Part shown: one piece after another, positions 16,776 through 25,436 of the stretch
Layout: each line of letters starts with the position of its first letter
How positions within the stretch are numbered: position 1 is the first letter of the stretch
NCBI GenBank assembly: GCA_001797495.1
Contig: MGPS01000053.1
Coordinates: 592-49,801, forward strand
Length of the DNA: 49,210 nt
Direction of reading: 5' to 3'
Source: Deltaproteobacteria bacterium GWC2_42_11
GTDB taxonomy: Bacteria; Desulfobacterota; GWC2-55-46; UBA9637; GWC2-42-11
Notes under the pieces: model-generated
What the model was told of the DNA's origin: nothing
Database searches by the model: none
The model's input: only the letters and a program-made list of their open reading frames with translations
Program-made: the position numbers and the translations under genes

Positions 16776-16910
16776 TGAAAATACCTTTTTAGGCTGCATG
16801 CCCTGCTGGCAAACCGTCTGGATGGGAGGCTTTTATGAGGATTTTTCTCTCTTAAGAGAGAAAAATGTTTGCAGGCGGGGCAGGCAGCCGTAAATACTCA
16901 CAGATTTTCA
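16776..16910. repeat. MITE-like palindromic repeat, copy B
   Basis: Outer ends are TGAAAATACCTTTTT and AGATTTTCATCACC; inner arms are CTGCTGGCAAACCG and GTTTGCAGGCGGGGCAGG. The centre carries a perfect 24-base palindrome (TTTTTCTCTCTT and its complement), also in copy D. Flanks are inverted relative to copies A and C, while the core has the orientation of copy A. Confidence 0.8.
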
Positions 16911-16921
16911 TCACCCTATTA

Positions 16922-16966
16922 TGCCTGCGCATGTGCGTTGCGCGCAGACAGGTGAGCCTATGGCTC
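16922..16966. other. Pair of hairpins after rpoZ
   Basis: CCTGCGC...GCGCAGACAGG is an imperfect stem. TGAGCC, TAT, GGCTCA is a perfect 6-bp stem. Both lie just beyond the rpoZ stop on the minus strand, where operon transcription should end. No clear T-run is present. Confidence 0.35.
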
Positions 16967-16975
16967 ATGGGTAAT

Positions 16976-17164
16976 TCAAATTGACAGTTTTACCTTCTCT
17001 GATGCTATCTCACGCAGCGCTGTTACAATTGCCCTGTTATCCTTTGATTCAGTAAGAGGTTTGCTCCCTTTAAGGAGTTGTTTTGCCCTCTTTGCTGCCA
17101 AAAGAGTAAGGACAAACCTGCTTGGAACTTTATTCAGACAGTCCTCAACCGTAACCCTTGCCAT
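16976..17164 (-). CDS. rpoZ: RNA polymerase omega subunit
   Basis: Omega is a small chaperone-like subunit that clamps beta-prime. The 62-residue product starts [19 protein letters not shown] and has the core AAKRAKQLL...[12 protein letters not shown] expected for the family, with no C-terminal extension. AGGAGGTGA lies six bases before ATG. It is the last gene of the DUF4416-yicC-gmk-rpoZ run, a conserved bacterial order. Confidence 0.95.
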   Translation of the reverse strand: MARVTVEDCLNKVPSRFVLTLLAAKRAKQLLKGSKPLTESKDNRAIVTALREIASEKVKLSI

Positions 17165-17188
17165 TTTAAATCACCTCCTGTTAAGTAT

Positions 17189-17845
17189 TTATATACCGAA
17201 GAGTTTTTTTACCTTATCCTTTACCCTTTCTCTCCTGGTTTTCTCTGCTATTATAACCGATTTAAACTTTTCAAATGCAGCACCAATGTTTTCGTTTATT
17301 ATTATATAATCATACCATGCAGACTCTTTTATCTCTTGCTTTGCACCCTCAACCCGTTTTCTGATTGTCTCTCCATCGTCCTTGCCCCTGTCCTTAAGCC
17401 TCTCCTCGCATACCTCAATTGACGGCGGGAGTATGAATATAAAAACCCCCCTTTCTTTACCTATTGCAGACTCTTTTACCTTCTTTGCACCCTGAACATC
17501 AATATCAAGTATAACATCATTCCCGTTGGCAACAAGTGAATTAAGGTCTTTTACTGATGTGCCGTATCTGTACCCGTACACCTCTGCCCATTCAAGAAAC
17601 TCTCCCTTTTTCAACATATTATCAAATTTATCAGGACTGACAAAATTATAATCAGCGCCGTTTGCTTCACCGTCCATCGGCGGTCTTGTCGTGTAAGACA
17701 CAGAGTGCCGCATGCCAGAAAACATATTTTCAGCCATTTTGCATAATGTGGTCTTTCCGGCACCAGAAGGCGCAGAGACTATAAAAAGGAGACTCTCTCC
17801 ACCGAGCGTATGTACTAACCTATTATGCCCCTTTTCATTCAACAT
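17189..17845 (-). CDS. gmk: Guanylate kinase
   Basis: Gmk phosphorylates GMP to GDP with ATP. The 218-residue product has the P-loop SAPSGAGKTT, the GMP-binding region SVSYTTRPPMDGEANGADY, and LDIDVQGAKKVK, in family order. The P-loop starts about 25 residues in; the extra N-terminus is short and unremarkable. Its start overlaps the yicC stop by 11 bases. Confidence 0.95.
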   Translation of the reverse strand: MLNEKGHNRLVHTLGGESLLFIVSAPSGAGKTTLCKMAENMFSGMRHSVSYTTRPPMDGEANGADYNFVSPDKFDNMLKKGEFLEWAEVYGYRYGTSVKDLNSLVANGNDVILDIDVQGAKKVKESAIGKERGVFIFILPPSIEVCEERLKDRGKDDGETIRKRVEGAKQEIKESAWYDYIIINENIGAAFEKFKSVIIAEKTRRERVKDKVKKLFGI

Positions 17846-18716
17846 TTTGCACCTGCTCCCTTATCTTTTCAAGTTGCGACTTGGATTCTATCAGGATATG
17901 CGAGGTTTCTACGCTTTGCGACTTTGATGCAGCGGTATTCAATTCCCTTAATATCTCCTGACATAAAAAATCCATCTTCCTCCCTACAGGCTCATCAGAA
18001 ACCAGAATCGTCTTAAAAATGGATATATGGCTTTTCAGCCTTACAATCTCTTCGTCTATGCAGCATTTCTCGCTGAAGATTGCGACTTCGTTTAAAAGCC
18101 TTGCCTCATCGACCTCTATATCTTTCAAAAATAAGGATATACGCTCCCTGACCTTCTCTCTGTATATATCAGCAGCCTTTGCTGAAAGGATTTCAATATC
18201 TTTAACCATCTTATCAAGTGTATTGAGCCTGTCCGAAAGGTCTTTGAAAATCACTTCGCCTTCATCCCTCCGCATCTTTAAAACCTCTTCTGCTGCCTTT
18301 TGTAAACCGTCCTTTAAGGGTTCCCAATCTTCTTCAGCATCAGAAGAACACTTACTGCCAACGGCAAATATATCCCTGAAATTTATAAGCATGCCGATGT
18401 CAATATCTCCCGGCAGGTCGAGTGCCGTCTTTATCTTTTCTATCGCATGAAGGTATCTTTTTGCAGATTCTATATCTGCATTTATACCTTTTACAGACCC
18501 TTCGGTTGACCACACATAGACCTTAACACTTCCCCTTGAGAAAATAGATTTTACACTATTCCTTATCTTCATCTCAAGGGGGAAAAACCTTTCAGGGAGT
18601 TTTACATCCACTTCAAGAAAACGGTGGTTAAGGCTCTTTATTTCTACTGTAAAACCTTCACCGTTTATTGTCCCGTTAAGCAGGATTGAAAAATCTGCCC
18701 TGCCATAGCCTGTCAT
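17835..18716 (-). CDS. yicC: YicC family endoribonuclease-like protein
   Basis: The 293-residue product begins with the family hallmark MTGYGRA. It has VEIKSLNHRFLEVDVKLPE in the N-terminal domain and ends with the conserved KMDFLCQEILRELNTAASKS segment. YicC proteins have been reported as RNA-cleaving enzymes in enterobacteria; activity here is inferred. It precedes and overlaps gmk, a very common neighbour. Confidence 0.92.
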   Translation of the reverse strand: MTGYGRADFSILLNGTINGEGFTVEIKSLNHRFLEVDVKLPERFFPLEMKIRNSVKSIFSRGSVKVYVWSTEGSVKGINADIESAKRYLHAIEKIKTALDLPGDIDIGMLINFRDIFAVGSKCSSDAEEDWEPLKDGLQKAAEEVLKMRRDEGEVIFKDLSDRLNTLDKMVKDIEILSAKAADIYREKVRERISLFLKDIEVDEARLLNEVAIFSEKCCIDEEIVRLKSHISIFKTILVSDEPVGRKMDFLCQEILRELNTAASKSQSVETSHILIESKSQLEKIREQVQNVE

Positions 18717-18750
18717 GCTCTTTATAATATCCGCTCCCTCTGTATGCCTC

Positions 18751-19269
18751 TCATCTGCAATACATATATCTTTCTCTCAGACTGTTTAAAAGATTCCGCA
18801 TACCTTCTTCAGCATAATCAGGGAATGTCCATTCCAGAGGCTGGAAACTCCTCCCCTTATATATCAATGTCAGGTCAGCATAAACACCTTTTGCAAGGTA
18901 TATGCGGTGCGCAAAATTCTTGCATGATGCAATGACCATCTTTTCCATGGCTATATATCCCGGGTCTATATTTATCTTCCGCCTGCCATTGTCAGCATAA
19001 TCGTCTTCCAAAAAGTTTGTCTGGATTTTTATTTCCGGAAGCATCTCCGGGTCTATAAGTGTGTCAAAAGAAACAATCTTTCTGAAAAGGTTTCCCCCCA
19101 TCTCGCCATAGTAATATTCGGTGTGATGGAATTCCATCCTTTCACTGATGAAGTCTATGTCTCCGAACCTATCCTGCAATACAGGCAATATCTGCCTGAT
19201 TATTCCCTTATCACTGCCAATAAGACTTGCTGTCAATTTCACCTTTTTTGGTGGTTTTGGTTTACTCAC
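18751..19269 (-). CDS. DUF4416 family protein
   Basis: The 172-residue product starts at GTG. It carries the DUF4416 signatures YYGEMGGNLFRKIVSFD, IKIQTNFLE, INIDPGYIAMEKMVIAS and AHRIYLAKGVYADLTL. No function is established for the family. It is seen upstream of yicC in other genomes, 34 bases apart here, and reads divergently from tRNA-Leu(GAG). Confidence 0.88.
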   Translation of the reverse strand: MSKPKPPKKVKLTASLIGSDKGIIRQILPVLQDRFGDIDFISERMEFHHTEYYYGEMGGNLFRKIVSFDTLIDPEMLPEIKIQTNFLEDDYADNGRRKINIDPGYIAMEKMVIASCKNFAHRIYLAKGVYADLTLIYKGRSFQPLEWTFPDYAEEGMRNLLNSLRERYMYCR

Positions 19270-19316
19270 GTCTAAAAAGCATAACAGGAAAATTTATTCG
19301 GTTCAAGTCAAACTTC

Positions 19317-19346
19317 TTGACAATGATGTCTTTTATCAGATATAAA
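19317..19346 (+). promoter_or_regulatory. Sigma-70-type promoter for tRNA-Leu(GAG)
   Basis: TTGACA and TATAAA are separated by 18 bases. The tRNA begins 30 bases after the -10 box. Confidence 0.65.
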
Positions 19347-19375
19347 TTTTATGTTGTTATTACATGTCTGTTCAT

Positions 19376-19460
<85 letters not shown>

Positions 19461-19527
19461 AAAACCACTGAATCGCCTTAAGCATAACCCATCTTAAAAA
19501 AACTCTTTAATCACAAGTTTTAAAAAT

Positions 19528-19559
19528 AAAAAAGCCCGTGTATCCATCGGGCATTTTTT
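19528..19559. terminator. Bidirectional intrinsic terminator
   Basis: AAAAAA, GCCCG, a 9-base loop, CGGGC and TTTTTT lie between the tRNA-Leu gene on the plus strand and the 3' end of tRNA-Gly on the minus strand. It can end transcription of both. Confidence 0.75.
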
Positions 19560-19634
19560 GGAGCGGGCGACGGGATTCGAACCCGCGACCCCAACCTTGG
19601 CAAGGTTGTGCTCTACCAGCTGAGCTACACCCGC
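19559..19634 (-). tRNA. tRNA-Gly (anticodon GCC), CCA encoded
   Basis: The 76-base gene has acceptor stem GCGGGTG/CGCCCGC, D-arm AGCTCAGCTGGTAGAGC, anticodon stem CAACC/GGTTG with loop TTGCCAA, and T-arm GGGTTCGAATCCC. It ends TCCA. It reads GGC/GGU. Confidence 0.96.
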
Positions 19635-19729
19635 AATAAAACTTGTATTGCTTTTTAAGACAGGTTGTAATAAGTTACTTAAGCGATAATATTTACCACA
19701 TTATCATATACAACTGTCAAGGAAATTTT

Positions 19730-20464
19730 ATGGGCATACAGCAGGAAGAGGGGGTTAGAAAACCCAAAAACTGGCTTGAGAGTTTAAACTGTGCAATAGA
19801 AGGGGTTATATTCGCTGTAAAAACACAGCGGCACCTGCGGTATCATTATATTACTGCTTCTTTAGCACTCCTCGTAAGCCTGCTTCTAAACCTCCCAACA
19901 ATAGAATTTGTCCTGTTTGCACTCTCAATTGTAATACTGCTTTTTGCAGAGATGTTCAATACTGCAGTTGAACAGGTGGTTGACCTTTTATGGGAAAAAC
20001 ATCATAGGCTGGCAAAACATGCAAAGGATGTTGCAGCAGGTGCTGTGCTTATATCATCTGTTGGCGTGTTTATAATGGCTTATGTTATATTATCAAAGTA
20101 TCTGTTTCACCCCATGGAAACAGGTTTGAGGACCGCAAAAATGTTATCCGGACATCTGGCAGTAATATCACTCTTATTCGTTTTTATTGCCACAGTTTTT
20201 CTTAAAGCATATTTTCATAAAGGAAGGCCTATCCATGGGGGCATGCCCAGCGGGCATTCAGCAGTTGCATTCTCCTTATGGGTATCCATTACTTTCATTA
20301 CCTTAAACCCCCTTGCATGCATACTTTCATTTGTTACAGCAGCAATGGTAAGCCACTCACGGCTCATCGGTAATATACATTCTTTATTTGAGGTGGTCAT
20401 GGGCGGCTTACTCGGCGCTGGTCTTACATTTCTTGTATTTTATCTCTTTTCCTTTACCGCCTGA
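19730..20464 (+). CDS. Diacylglycerol/undecaprenol kinase (DgkA-type) fused to a PAP2 phosphatase
   Basis: Residues about 15-120 are a DgkA-type membrane kinase with EMFNTAVEQVVDLL and HRLAKHAKDVAAGAVL. Residues about 140-244 are a PAP2 (type 2 phosphatidic acid phosphatase) domain with KAYFHKGRP, PSGHSAVAF and SRLIGNIHSLFEV. In the last motif Glu replaces the usual Asp after the catalytic His. Both halves act on lipid phosphates, so the fusion could phosphorylate and dephosphorylate undecaprenol or diacylglycerol species at the inner membrane. ATG 19730 follows AAGGAA by five bases; the frame is open further upstream but with no RBS. The stop abuts lnt. Confidence 0.85.
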   Translation: MGIQQEEGVRKPKNWLESLNCAIEGVIFAVKTQRHLRYHYITASLALLVSLLLNLPTIEFVLFALSIVILLFAEMFNTAVEQVVDLLWEKHHRLAKHAKDVAAGAVLISSVGVFIMAYVILSKYLFHPMETGLRTAKMLSGHLAVISLLFVFIATVFLKAYFHKGRPIHGGMPSGHSAVAFSLWVSITFITLNPLACILSFVTAAMVSHSRLIGNIHSLFEVVMGGLLGAGLTFLVFYLFSFTA

Positions 20465-22012
20465 ATGATTAAGAAACTTAAATTGGCAGTTCTATCTTCT
20501 TTGCTTATGGTCTTTGCCTTCCCTCCTTTTGACCTGTGGTTAATCGCATGGTTTGGCATGGTGCCGCTCTTTTTTGCTGTTTATGAAGAAACACCTTCTG
20601 TCGTCTTTAAGACAGGTTTTGTATGGGGGTTTGTATTTTTTGCAGGAACTGTGTACTGGGTTGTAAATTCAATGGTCAATTACGGCGGTGTTTCAATATA
20701 TGCAAGTGTTCTTGTCCTTTTACTGCTCGTTACTGTTTTAAGCATTTACCCTGCCGTATTCGTTTATCTTGCATCTAAACTTACAGGTGAAAATCAAAAA
20801 TCCTCTGTCAAAAACCTGATTGTGGTTCCATGTATCTGGGTGTCCATTGAATATATAAGGACACATCTGTTTACAGGCTTTCCCTGGGTTTTACTTGGAT
20901 ATTCGCAAACAAGAAACCTGGCAATATTACAGGTCGCTGACATAACAGGGGTTTATGGTATATCGTTCCTGATAGTTATGTTTAACTTTTTTATCTTCCT
21001 GTCTACAAGCCATTTTTTAAAAAATGGCGGCGTGCGGTTCAAAGAGGGCGCCGCGGTCTTTTTAATAATAGCGGTTGTTTCAGGATACGGATATATAAGG
21101 ATTAACCAGATTGACGAACTGGTCAAAAACTGGAAAAAAATGAACATAGGTATTGTCCAGGGGAATATAGACCAGTCAGTGAAATGGAACCCTGAATATC
21201 AGGAAAAGACTGTTGAAATATATAGCGAACTTAGCATGGGCATGAAAGATAAGGGCATTGAACTCATTGTCTGGCCCGAAACAGCAACACCATTTTATCT
21301 GCAAGATGATGAAAGACTTTCACATAATGTTTTGACCATCGCAAAGACATTATCTGCAAAACTCATTACAGGGAGTCCTGCATACGGTTATGCAAAAGGC
21401 GGGGGTGCAGTTAATTACTACAACAGCGTCTTCCTTATCTCAAAGGGGGGTAATATAATCGGAAGATATGATAAGGTACACCTCGTACCGTTTGGTGAGT
21501 ATGTCCCATTAAAAAGATTTCTGCCGTTTGAAAAACTCGTTGCAGGGGTAGGGGACTTCAGTCCGGGCAGTGATATGAAGCCCCTTTCTTTAAATAACGG
21601 TGCAGCAGGGATACTTATATGTTTTGAGGCGATATTTCCTCACGCGGCGAGGGAGTTTTTAAAAAACGGCGCAGACTTCCTTATAACAGTGACAAACGAC
21701 GCGTGGTTCGGCAAATCATCAGCGCCTTACCAGCATTTGTCGCAGTCTCTGGCAAGGGCAGTGGAAGGGAGGGTATATCTTGTGCGTGCTGCAAATACAG
21801 GGATAAGTGCAGTGGTTGACCCTGTCGGCAGGATAAAAACACAGAGCGGTATTTTTACAAGAGAGTCATTGATAGGTACAATTTCTTTAAAGGAAAAATC
21901 ATTCAAAACATTTTACACAAGATACGGCGATGTGTTTGCGATTGGCTGTATGATTATTTCTATAGTTATGTTTATTAACATAATAAGGTATTTCAAAAAG
22001 GCACGTCTGTAA
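20465..22012 (+). CDS. lnt: Apolipoprotein N-acyltransferase
   Basis: Lnt adds the third acyl chain to lipoproteins at the periplasmic face of the inner membrane. The 515-residue product has about six N-terminal membrane segments, a periplasmic nitrilase-like domain and a final helix. The catalytic triad is visible: Glu in WPETATPF, Lys in DKVHLVPFGEYVP and Cys in LICFEAIFP. Its start directly follows the DgkA-PAP2 stop, so the two genes are co-transcribed. It marks the cell as diderm. Confidence 0.95.
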   Translation: MIKKLKLAVLSSLLMVFAFPPFDLWLIAWFGMVPLFFAVYEETPSVVFKTGFVWGFVFFAGTVYWVVNSMVNYGGVSIYASVLVLLLLVTVLSIYPAVFVYLASKLTGENQKSSVKNLIVVPCIWVSIEYIRTHLFTGFPWVLLGYSQTRNLAILQVADITGVYGISFLIVMFNFFIFLSTSHFLKNGGVRFKEGAAVFLIIAVVSGYGYIRINQIDELVKNWKKMNIGIVQGNIDQSVKWNPEYQEKTVEIYSELSMGMKDKGIELIVWPETATPFYLQDDERLSHNVLTIAKTLSAKLITGSPAYGYAKGGGAVNYYNSVFLISKGGNIIGRYDKVHLVPFGEYVPLKRFLPFEKLVAGVGDFSPGSDMKPLSLNNGAAGILICFEAIFPHAAREFLKNGADFLITVTNDAWFGKSSAPYQHLSQSLARAVEGRVYLVRAANTGISAVVDPVGRIKTQSGIFTRESLIGTISLKEKSFKTFYTRYGDVFAIGCMIISIVMFINIIRYFKKARL

Positions 22013-22023
22013 CGAAGAAGATT

Positions 22024-22080
22024 ATATAACGACAAAATCACCGGTGGCTGTAAGCCATCCGCTGGAGTGTTTTGTTAGAC
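22024..22080 (-). other. Integron attC-like site 3 (solitary)
   Basis: On the minus strand it runs from GTCTAAC to GTTATAT. Inner arms ACAAAA/TTTTGT and AGCGGATGGCT/AGCCACCGGT give a folded 57-base site. The R' box deviates at one base from GTTRRRY. It follows the membrane-protein gene at 22165 by about 85 bases in the sense of that gene. Confidence 0.65.
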
Positions 22081-22164
22081 ACTCCTTTTTATTTAAATGG
22101 TCGCTGTTGTCCCTGTTTACTCTCTGTTTCCTCCTCTTTACTTCTTAAATCGTAAGTAATCGCG

Positions 22165-23910
22165 TTACTGCCTGAAAGTTATATTAATATTTCCCAAATC
22201 CAGATTTTTAGTTGCTGTGTCGAGTTTTATTTTGCCCGGAGAATTTTCAACCCTGAATTTTTCAGGCAAGATATTATAGGGAATGGTTTCCTTATCAGTC
22301 ATGACCGCAATCATAAAATCTCCTTTCCCTAAATATTCGAAAGAGAATTTTCCCGCTGGATCTGATTCGCGTACATCCAGCAACAGCCCTGTCAGCGAAA
22401 CATTTTCAAATTTGTGAACAGAGTCTGTATATGCCAGAAGGGCTATTTTTATGTTTGGTGCTTCTTTCCCATTTATTTTTAATGTCCCGCTTATTTTCCC
22501 GTCCGTAAAAACCGGTTCATCAAGAAAGGTTGCCTTTGAAACATCCGCCCCTTTTTCTTTTGATTCTTTTACCAAAGCCTTTGCCTCTTCTATTAAGTTG
22601 AAATGCATGAATCCCTCTGCCATTCTCAGTCCATGTTTGCCGCCTATATGCCATCTGCTTTTATCCGAGAAGGATTTTAGATAAGATAGATTTTCAGGTG
22701 TGACAGGAAGATTTTTAAGTCGTGCAAGCATCATCATGCGAGGCAATAACATGTCATTTGAACTCTTAAACTGCCATTCAATGCCTTTTTTGATATCCCA
22801 TAATGTATGATATCCGTTTATAAGCGCATCCCTGCCGGCATACATGAACACGGAACCTTCTTTATGTTTATCGAGATAGTCTTCGATTTTTTTTAGGTTT
22901 TCATAGGATAATTCTATTGTGTATGTTCCGACGAAGCTGCTACCCATTGTCTGCATCGGTAATTGCTGAGGAGCTGTTTTGTCTGAGGCGAATAAGACTA
23001 CAGTCCTGCTGCTTGATACCTTTTCGGGAATTCCTACAGCCTCCGCTAGATTCTTTTTGTTAATGTCATATTTTTTTGATGCATTCTGATATACACCTGC
23101 CACGACAGATATGAAAATTATGAACAATATAGAGGGAAAGATAATTCCGGTTATTCTCTGCCTTGTTTCTTTGTATGTTGGAGAAAGAGCTACGATTACA
23201 CCCGCCAGAATGCACAGAGAGATGCCTGACATAAACATTAATCCATATGCCAGAAGTTTGAACCCAAGATATGATGTCTCTCCTGTTTTGTCCAGTACCT
23301 CTGATACGAGGATAAAATATTTATTGAATGCCCAGCCGTTAATAAAAGAAAGCAGATAGGCTATGATGCCTGTCATGCCTCCCATAAGAAAAGTCTTAGC
23401 AGGTTTTGCATTATTGCCTATTCTCCACGATGAGAAATCGCCTGCCCAGCCTGTCTCGCCAGCAAAAAACCATAGTATGCCTGTTATGAAAACAGATAAT
23501 AAAAGGATGATGCTATCAGGAGATGTTGATTGAAGAAAAAAGATTTTGTTTAAAAAAAGTAGAGGCAATATCAGATATCCCAAGCAGCCAAGGAAGACAA
23601 CCAGCGCCTTAAATATGGTATTTTTGTGTCTAAGGGCATTCAGTATATTCTGGTTCATGTTTGAGGCAAACAAAACAGAAGCAGTAGTCGCAAGAATCAG
23701 GAACACTACTGATGTAATCGTCATCTTGCCTGAGCCCGGTGAAAAAATTAATGATTTAGACATCATCTCAAAATCGGTTTTTTCCTGAAGTGAAAGAAGC
23801 ATCTCGGAATAATTAGGCATGCCAACGGAGGCAAGGATTATTATTATCCCAAGACCTAGGGCTACTCCTAAGACAGTCATGACAGATATAAAAATTATCT
23901 CTTTCTTCAT
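22165..23910 (-). CDS. Membrane protein of unknown function with C-terminal beta-sandwich-like region
   Basis: The 581-residue product has about eight hydrophobic segments in residues 1-285, then a soluble part. In the last 110 residues, ISGTLKINGKEAPNIKIAL and DPAGKFSFEYLGKGDFMIAV look like a carboxypeptidase-regulatory (CarboxypepD_reg) or Ig-like sandwich. I recognise no catalytic motif. ATG 23910 follows AAGGAG by six bases, so the 14 codons upstream are excluded. The gene lies between an attC-like site (22024-22080) and a GTTGAAT core-like box (23947-23953), so it may be a large integron cassette. Confidence 0.7.
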   Translation of the reverse strand: MKKEIIFISVMTVLGVALGLGIIIILASVGMPNYSEMLLSLQEKTDFEMMSKSLIFSPGSGKMTITSVVFLILATTASVLFASNMNQNILNALRHKNTIFKALVVFLGCLGYLILPLLFLNKIFFLQSTSPDSIILLLSVFITGILWFFAGETGWAGDFSSWRIGNNAKPAKTFLMGGMTGIIAYLLSFINGWAFNKYFILVSEVLDKTGETSYLGFKLLAYGLMFMSGISLCILAGVIVALSPTYKETRQRITGIIFPSILFIIFISVVAGVYQNASKKYDINKKNLAEAVGIPEKVSSSRTVVLFASDKTAPQQLPMQTMGSSFVGTYTIELSYENLKKIEDYLDKHKEGSVFMYAGRDALINGYHTLWDIKKGIEWQFKSSNDMLLPRMMMLARLKNLPVTPENLSYLKSFSDKSRWHIGGKHGLRMAEGFMHFNLIEEAKALVKESKEKGADVSKATFLDEPVFTDGKISGTLKINGKEAPNIKIALLAYTDSVHKFENVSLTGLLLDVRESDPAGKFSFEYLGKGDFMIAVMTDKETIPYNILPEKFRVENSPGKIKLDTATKNLDLGNINITFRQ

Positions 23911-24290
23911 ATCTACTCCTTTTTGTGGTAGCTCACTTCTTGTGTAATTCAACGGGGCCAGGGGGAAACATGGACAGCTGTCCCTATTTTCTTCCTATTT
24001 TCTTCTATTTTCTTAAATCTCATTATTATCTCGATTGCGGTCTATATGTGCGATTTGTCCTTTTTTAAAATTAGTATCTGAATTGTAAGCAAAACATAAT
24101 GCGCAGCGGCGCCGACTACTATGAAGTACTTTTGCCTGTCTGTCCGTGGGAATGAGTTTTCTTTTATCGTTTCTTTTCATTCTCGATAGATAACATTCTT
24201 TTTTAGCCTACATGCATTTTTTATTGAATTTTAGGTCAACTTACGCGGAGAGTCAAGGTGGAAAATATAAGATTTTTTGAAAGCAGCCTA
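23911..24290. other. Intergenic stretch without a gene, AT-rich with repeat remnants
   Basis: No frame here looks coding. At 23974-24015, GGACAGCTGTCCCTATTTTC followed by repeated CTATTTTCTT resembles one arm of the inverted repeat at 27993-28063. A GTTGAAT box on the minus strand (23947-23953) may be a cassette boundary. Confidence 0.4.
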
Positions 24291-24431
24291 TTAGTTCCTT
24301 TTTATCCCTAATTCCTTCATCTTCCTCCAGAGTGTTATCCTGCTGATTTTGAGTTTGTCTGCGCAGTCCTTTATCTTCCAGTTCGATTCTTCAAATAATT
24401 CCTTACATACCAGATATGATATTGCAAGACC
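24291..24431 (-). pseudogene. Remnant of a sigma-54-dependent regulator (Fis-type HTH)
   Basis: The minus-strand frame ending at a TAA at 24291 encodes CKELFEESNWKIKDCADKL and then KISRITLWRKMKELGIKRN. This is the C-terminal Fis-like helix-turn-helix of NtrC-type activators. The frame loses similarity at about 24431, where GGGGTCAGGTCTTGCAATA, a common REP-type end, begins. No receiver or AAA+ domain is nearby, so only the tail of the gene is left. Confidence 0.65.
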
Positions 24432-24686
24432 TGACCCCCAAAACAGAAAATTGTTGACAATACCACGCGATTTACTTCATGATAAAAGACGACCATATTA
24501 TTATGTGTGGACTCTTTCATTGTGCACGAGATCCCCGCACTATTAGAACGAAATTGAAAAATCGAAATAGCCTGATAGAACCTAACAAACCGCTCTATCG
24601 GGCGCCAAACGACAGCACTCCGCTGATTTCGCTGTTCCAAAGTAAAACATCTCTATCCTTCAGAATATGAAAAAACAGGAGGAATT
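24432..24686. other. Intergenic stretch upstream of the methyltransferase-like gene
   Basis: The left edge carries a REP-like end (CCTGACCCCCAAAACAG). Open frames on both strands are short and match nothing I know. The right edge has AGGAGG for the next gene. Confidence 0.35.
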
Positions 24687-25373
24687 GTGAAAATCGTTCC
24701 CAACACTAAAAAGGCATTGCTCTTAATCTTTGTCTGTGCATTGCTGTCATATCCTTTAACAGGCTGGACAGATGAGCATAAAGAATCTCCCTCTCAGCAG
24801 AGATTTGATGGTATTCAAAAGTGGGTTGACATTTTTGAGGCCTATGAAAGGGCAGAATGGCAGAAACCTAAAGATGTTGTGAAAAAACTGGATATAAAAC
24901 CCGGAGATACTGTTGCTGATATTGGCGCTGGCACAGGATATTTTACCCGTCTCCTTGCTCAGGCTGTGGGGCATGAAGGCAAAGCCATCGGCCTGGATAT
25001 AGAGCCAGCAATGGTTGAATATATGAAAGAAGATGCCAAGAAACGGGGGCTAACAAATTATGAGGCCAGGGTTGTTAAGCCGGATGACCTAGAGCTTTCA
25101 CCAAAGTCTGTTGATGTCATATTCATTTGCAACACATACCACCATATTGAAGACAGGATAAATTACTTAAAGAGGCTATCAAAGGCGCTCAAACCGAACG
25201 GCAGGATTGTAATAGTGGATTTCTATAAGAAACCTTTGCCTGTCGGCCCGCAATCTATTACCCATAAGATTTCTGAGGAGGATGTGAAAAAGGAGTTCGA
25301 GCAGGCTGGCTACCGGCTTACAAAATCGCTGGATTTTCTGCCGTATCAGTATTATCTGGAGTTCTCTTTATAA
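24687..25373 (+). CDS. Class I SAM-dependent methyltransferase-like protein with a signal peptide
   Basis: Residues about 7-28 form a signal peptide (KKALLLIFVCALLSYPLTGW). The rest is a Rossmann-like methyltransferase: SAM motif I ADIGAGTGYFTRLLAQ, acidic LDIEP ending beta-2, then FICNTYHHIEDRINYLKRL and GRIVIVDFYKK. It starts at GTG 24687 with AGGAGG five bases upstream. SAM is not expected outside the cytoplasm. The protein is therefore membrane-tethered on the inside, or exported and doing something else. No operon partner is seen. Confidence 0.8.
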   Translation: MKIVPNTKKALLLIFVCALLSYPLTGWTDEHKESPSQQRFDGIQKWVDIFEAYERAEWQKPKDVVKKLDIKPGDTVADIGAGTGYFTRLLAQAVGHEGKAIGLDIEPAMVEYMKEDAKKRGLTNYEARVVKPDDLELSPKSVDVIFICNTYHHIEDRINYLKRLSKALKPNGRIVIVDFYKKPLPVGPQSITHKISEEDVKKEFEQAGYRLTKSLDFLPYQYYLEFSL

Positions 25374-25436
25374 TAAGAGAGAAAAGGGATTTGTGTAATT
25401 TCCTCTCCTTGAAAAATCTTTTGAATGTGCTATATC

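Noticed and set aside
24371-24640. 89-residue open frame on the minus strand between the HTH remnant and the methyltransferase-like gene
   Set aside because: It overlaps the decayed regulator in another frame, has no SD and resembles no family.
24569-24640. attC-like start ACCTAACAAACCGCTC on the plus strand
   Set aside because: No matching GTTRRRY box or complementary arm follows within a normal distance, and it has the opposite orientation to the other sites.
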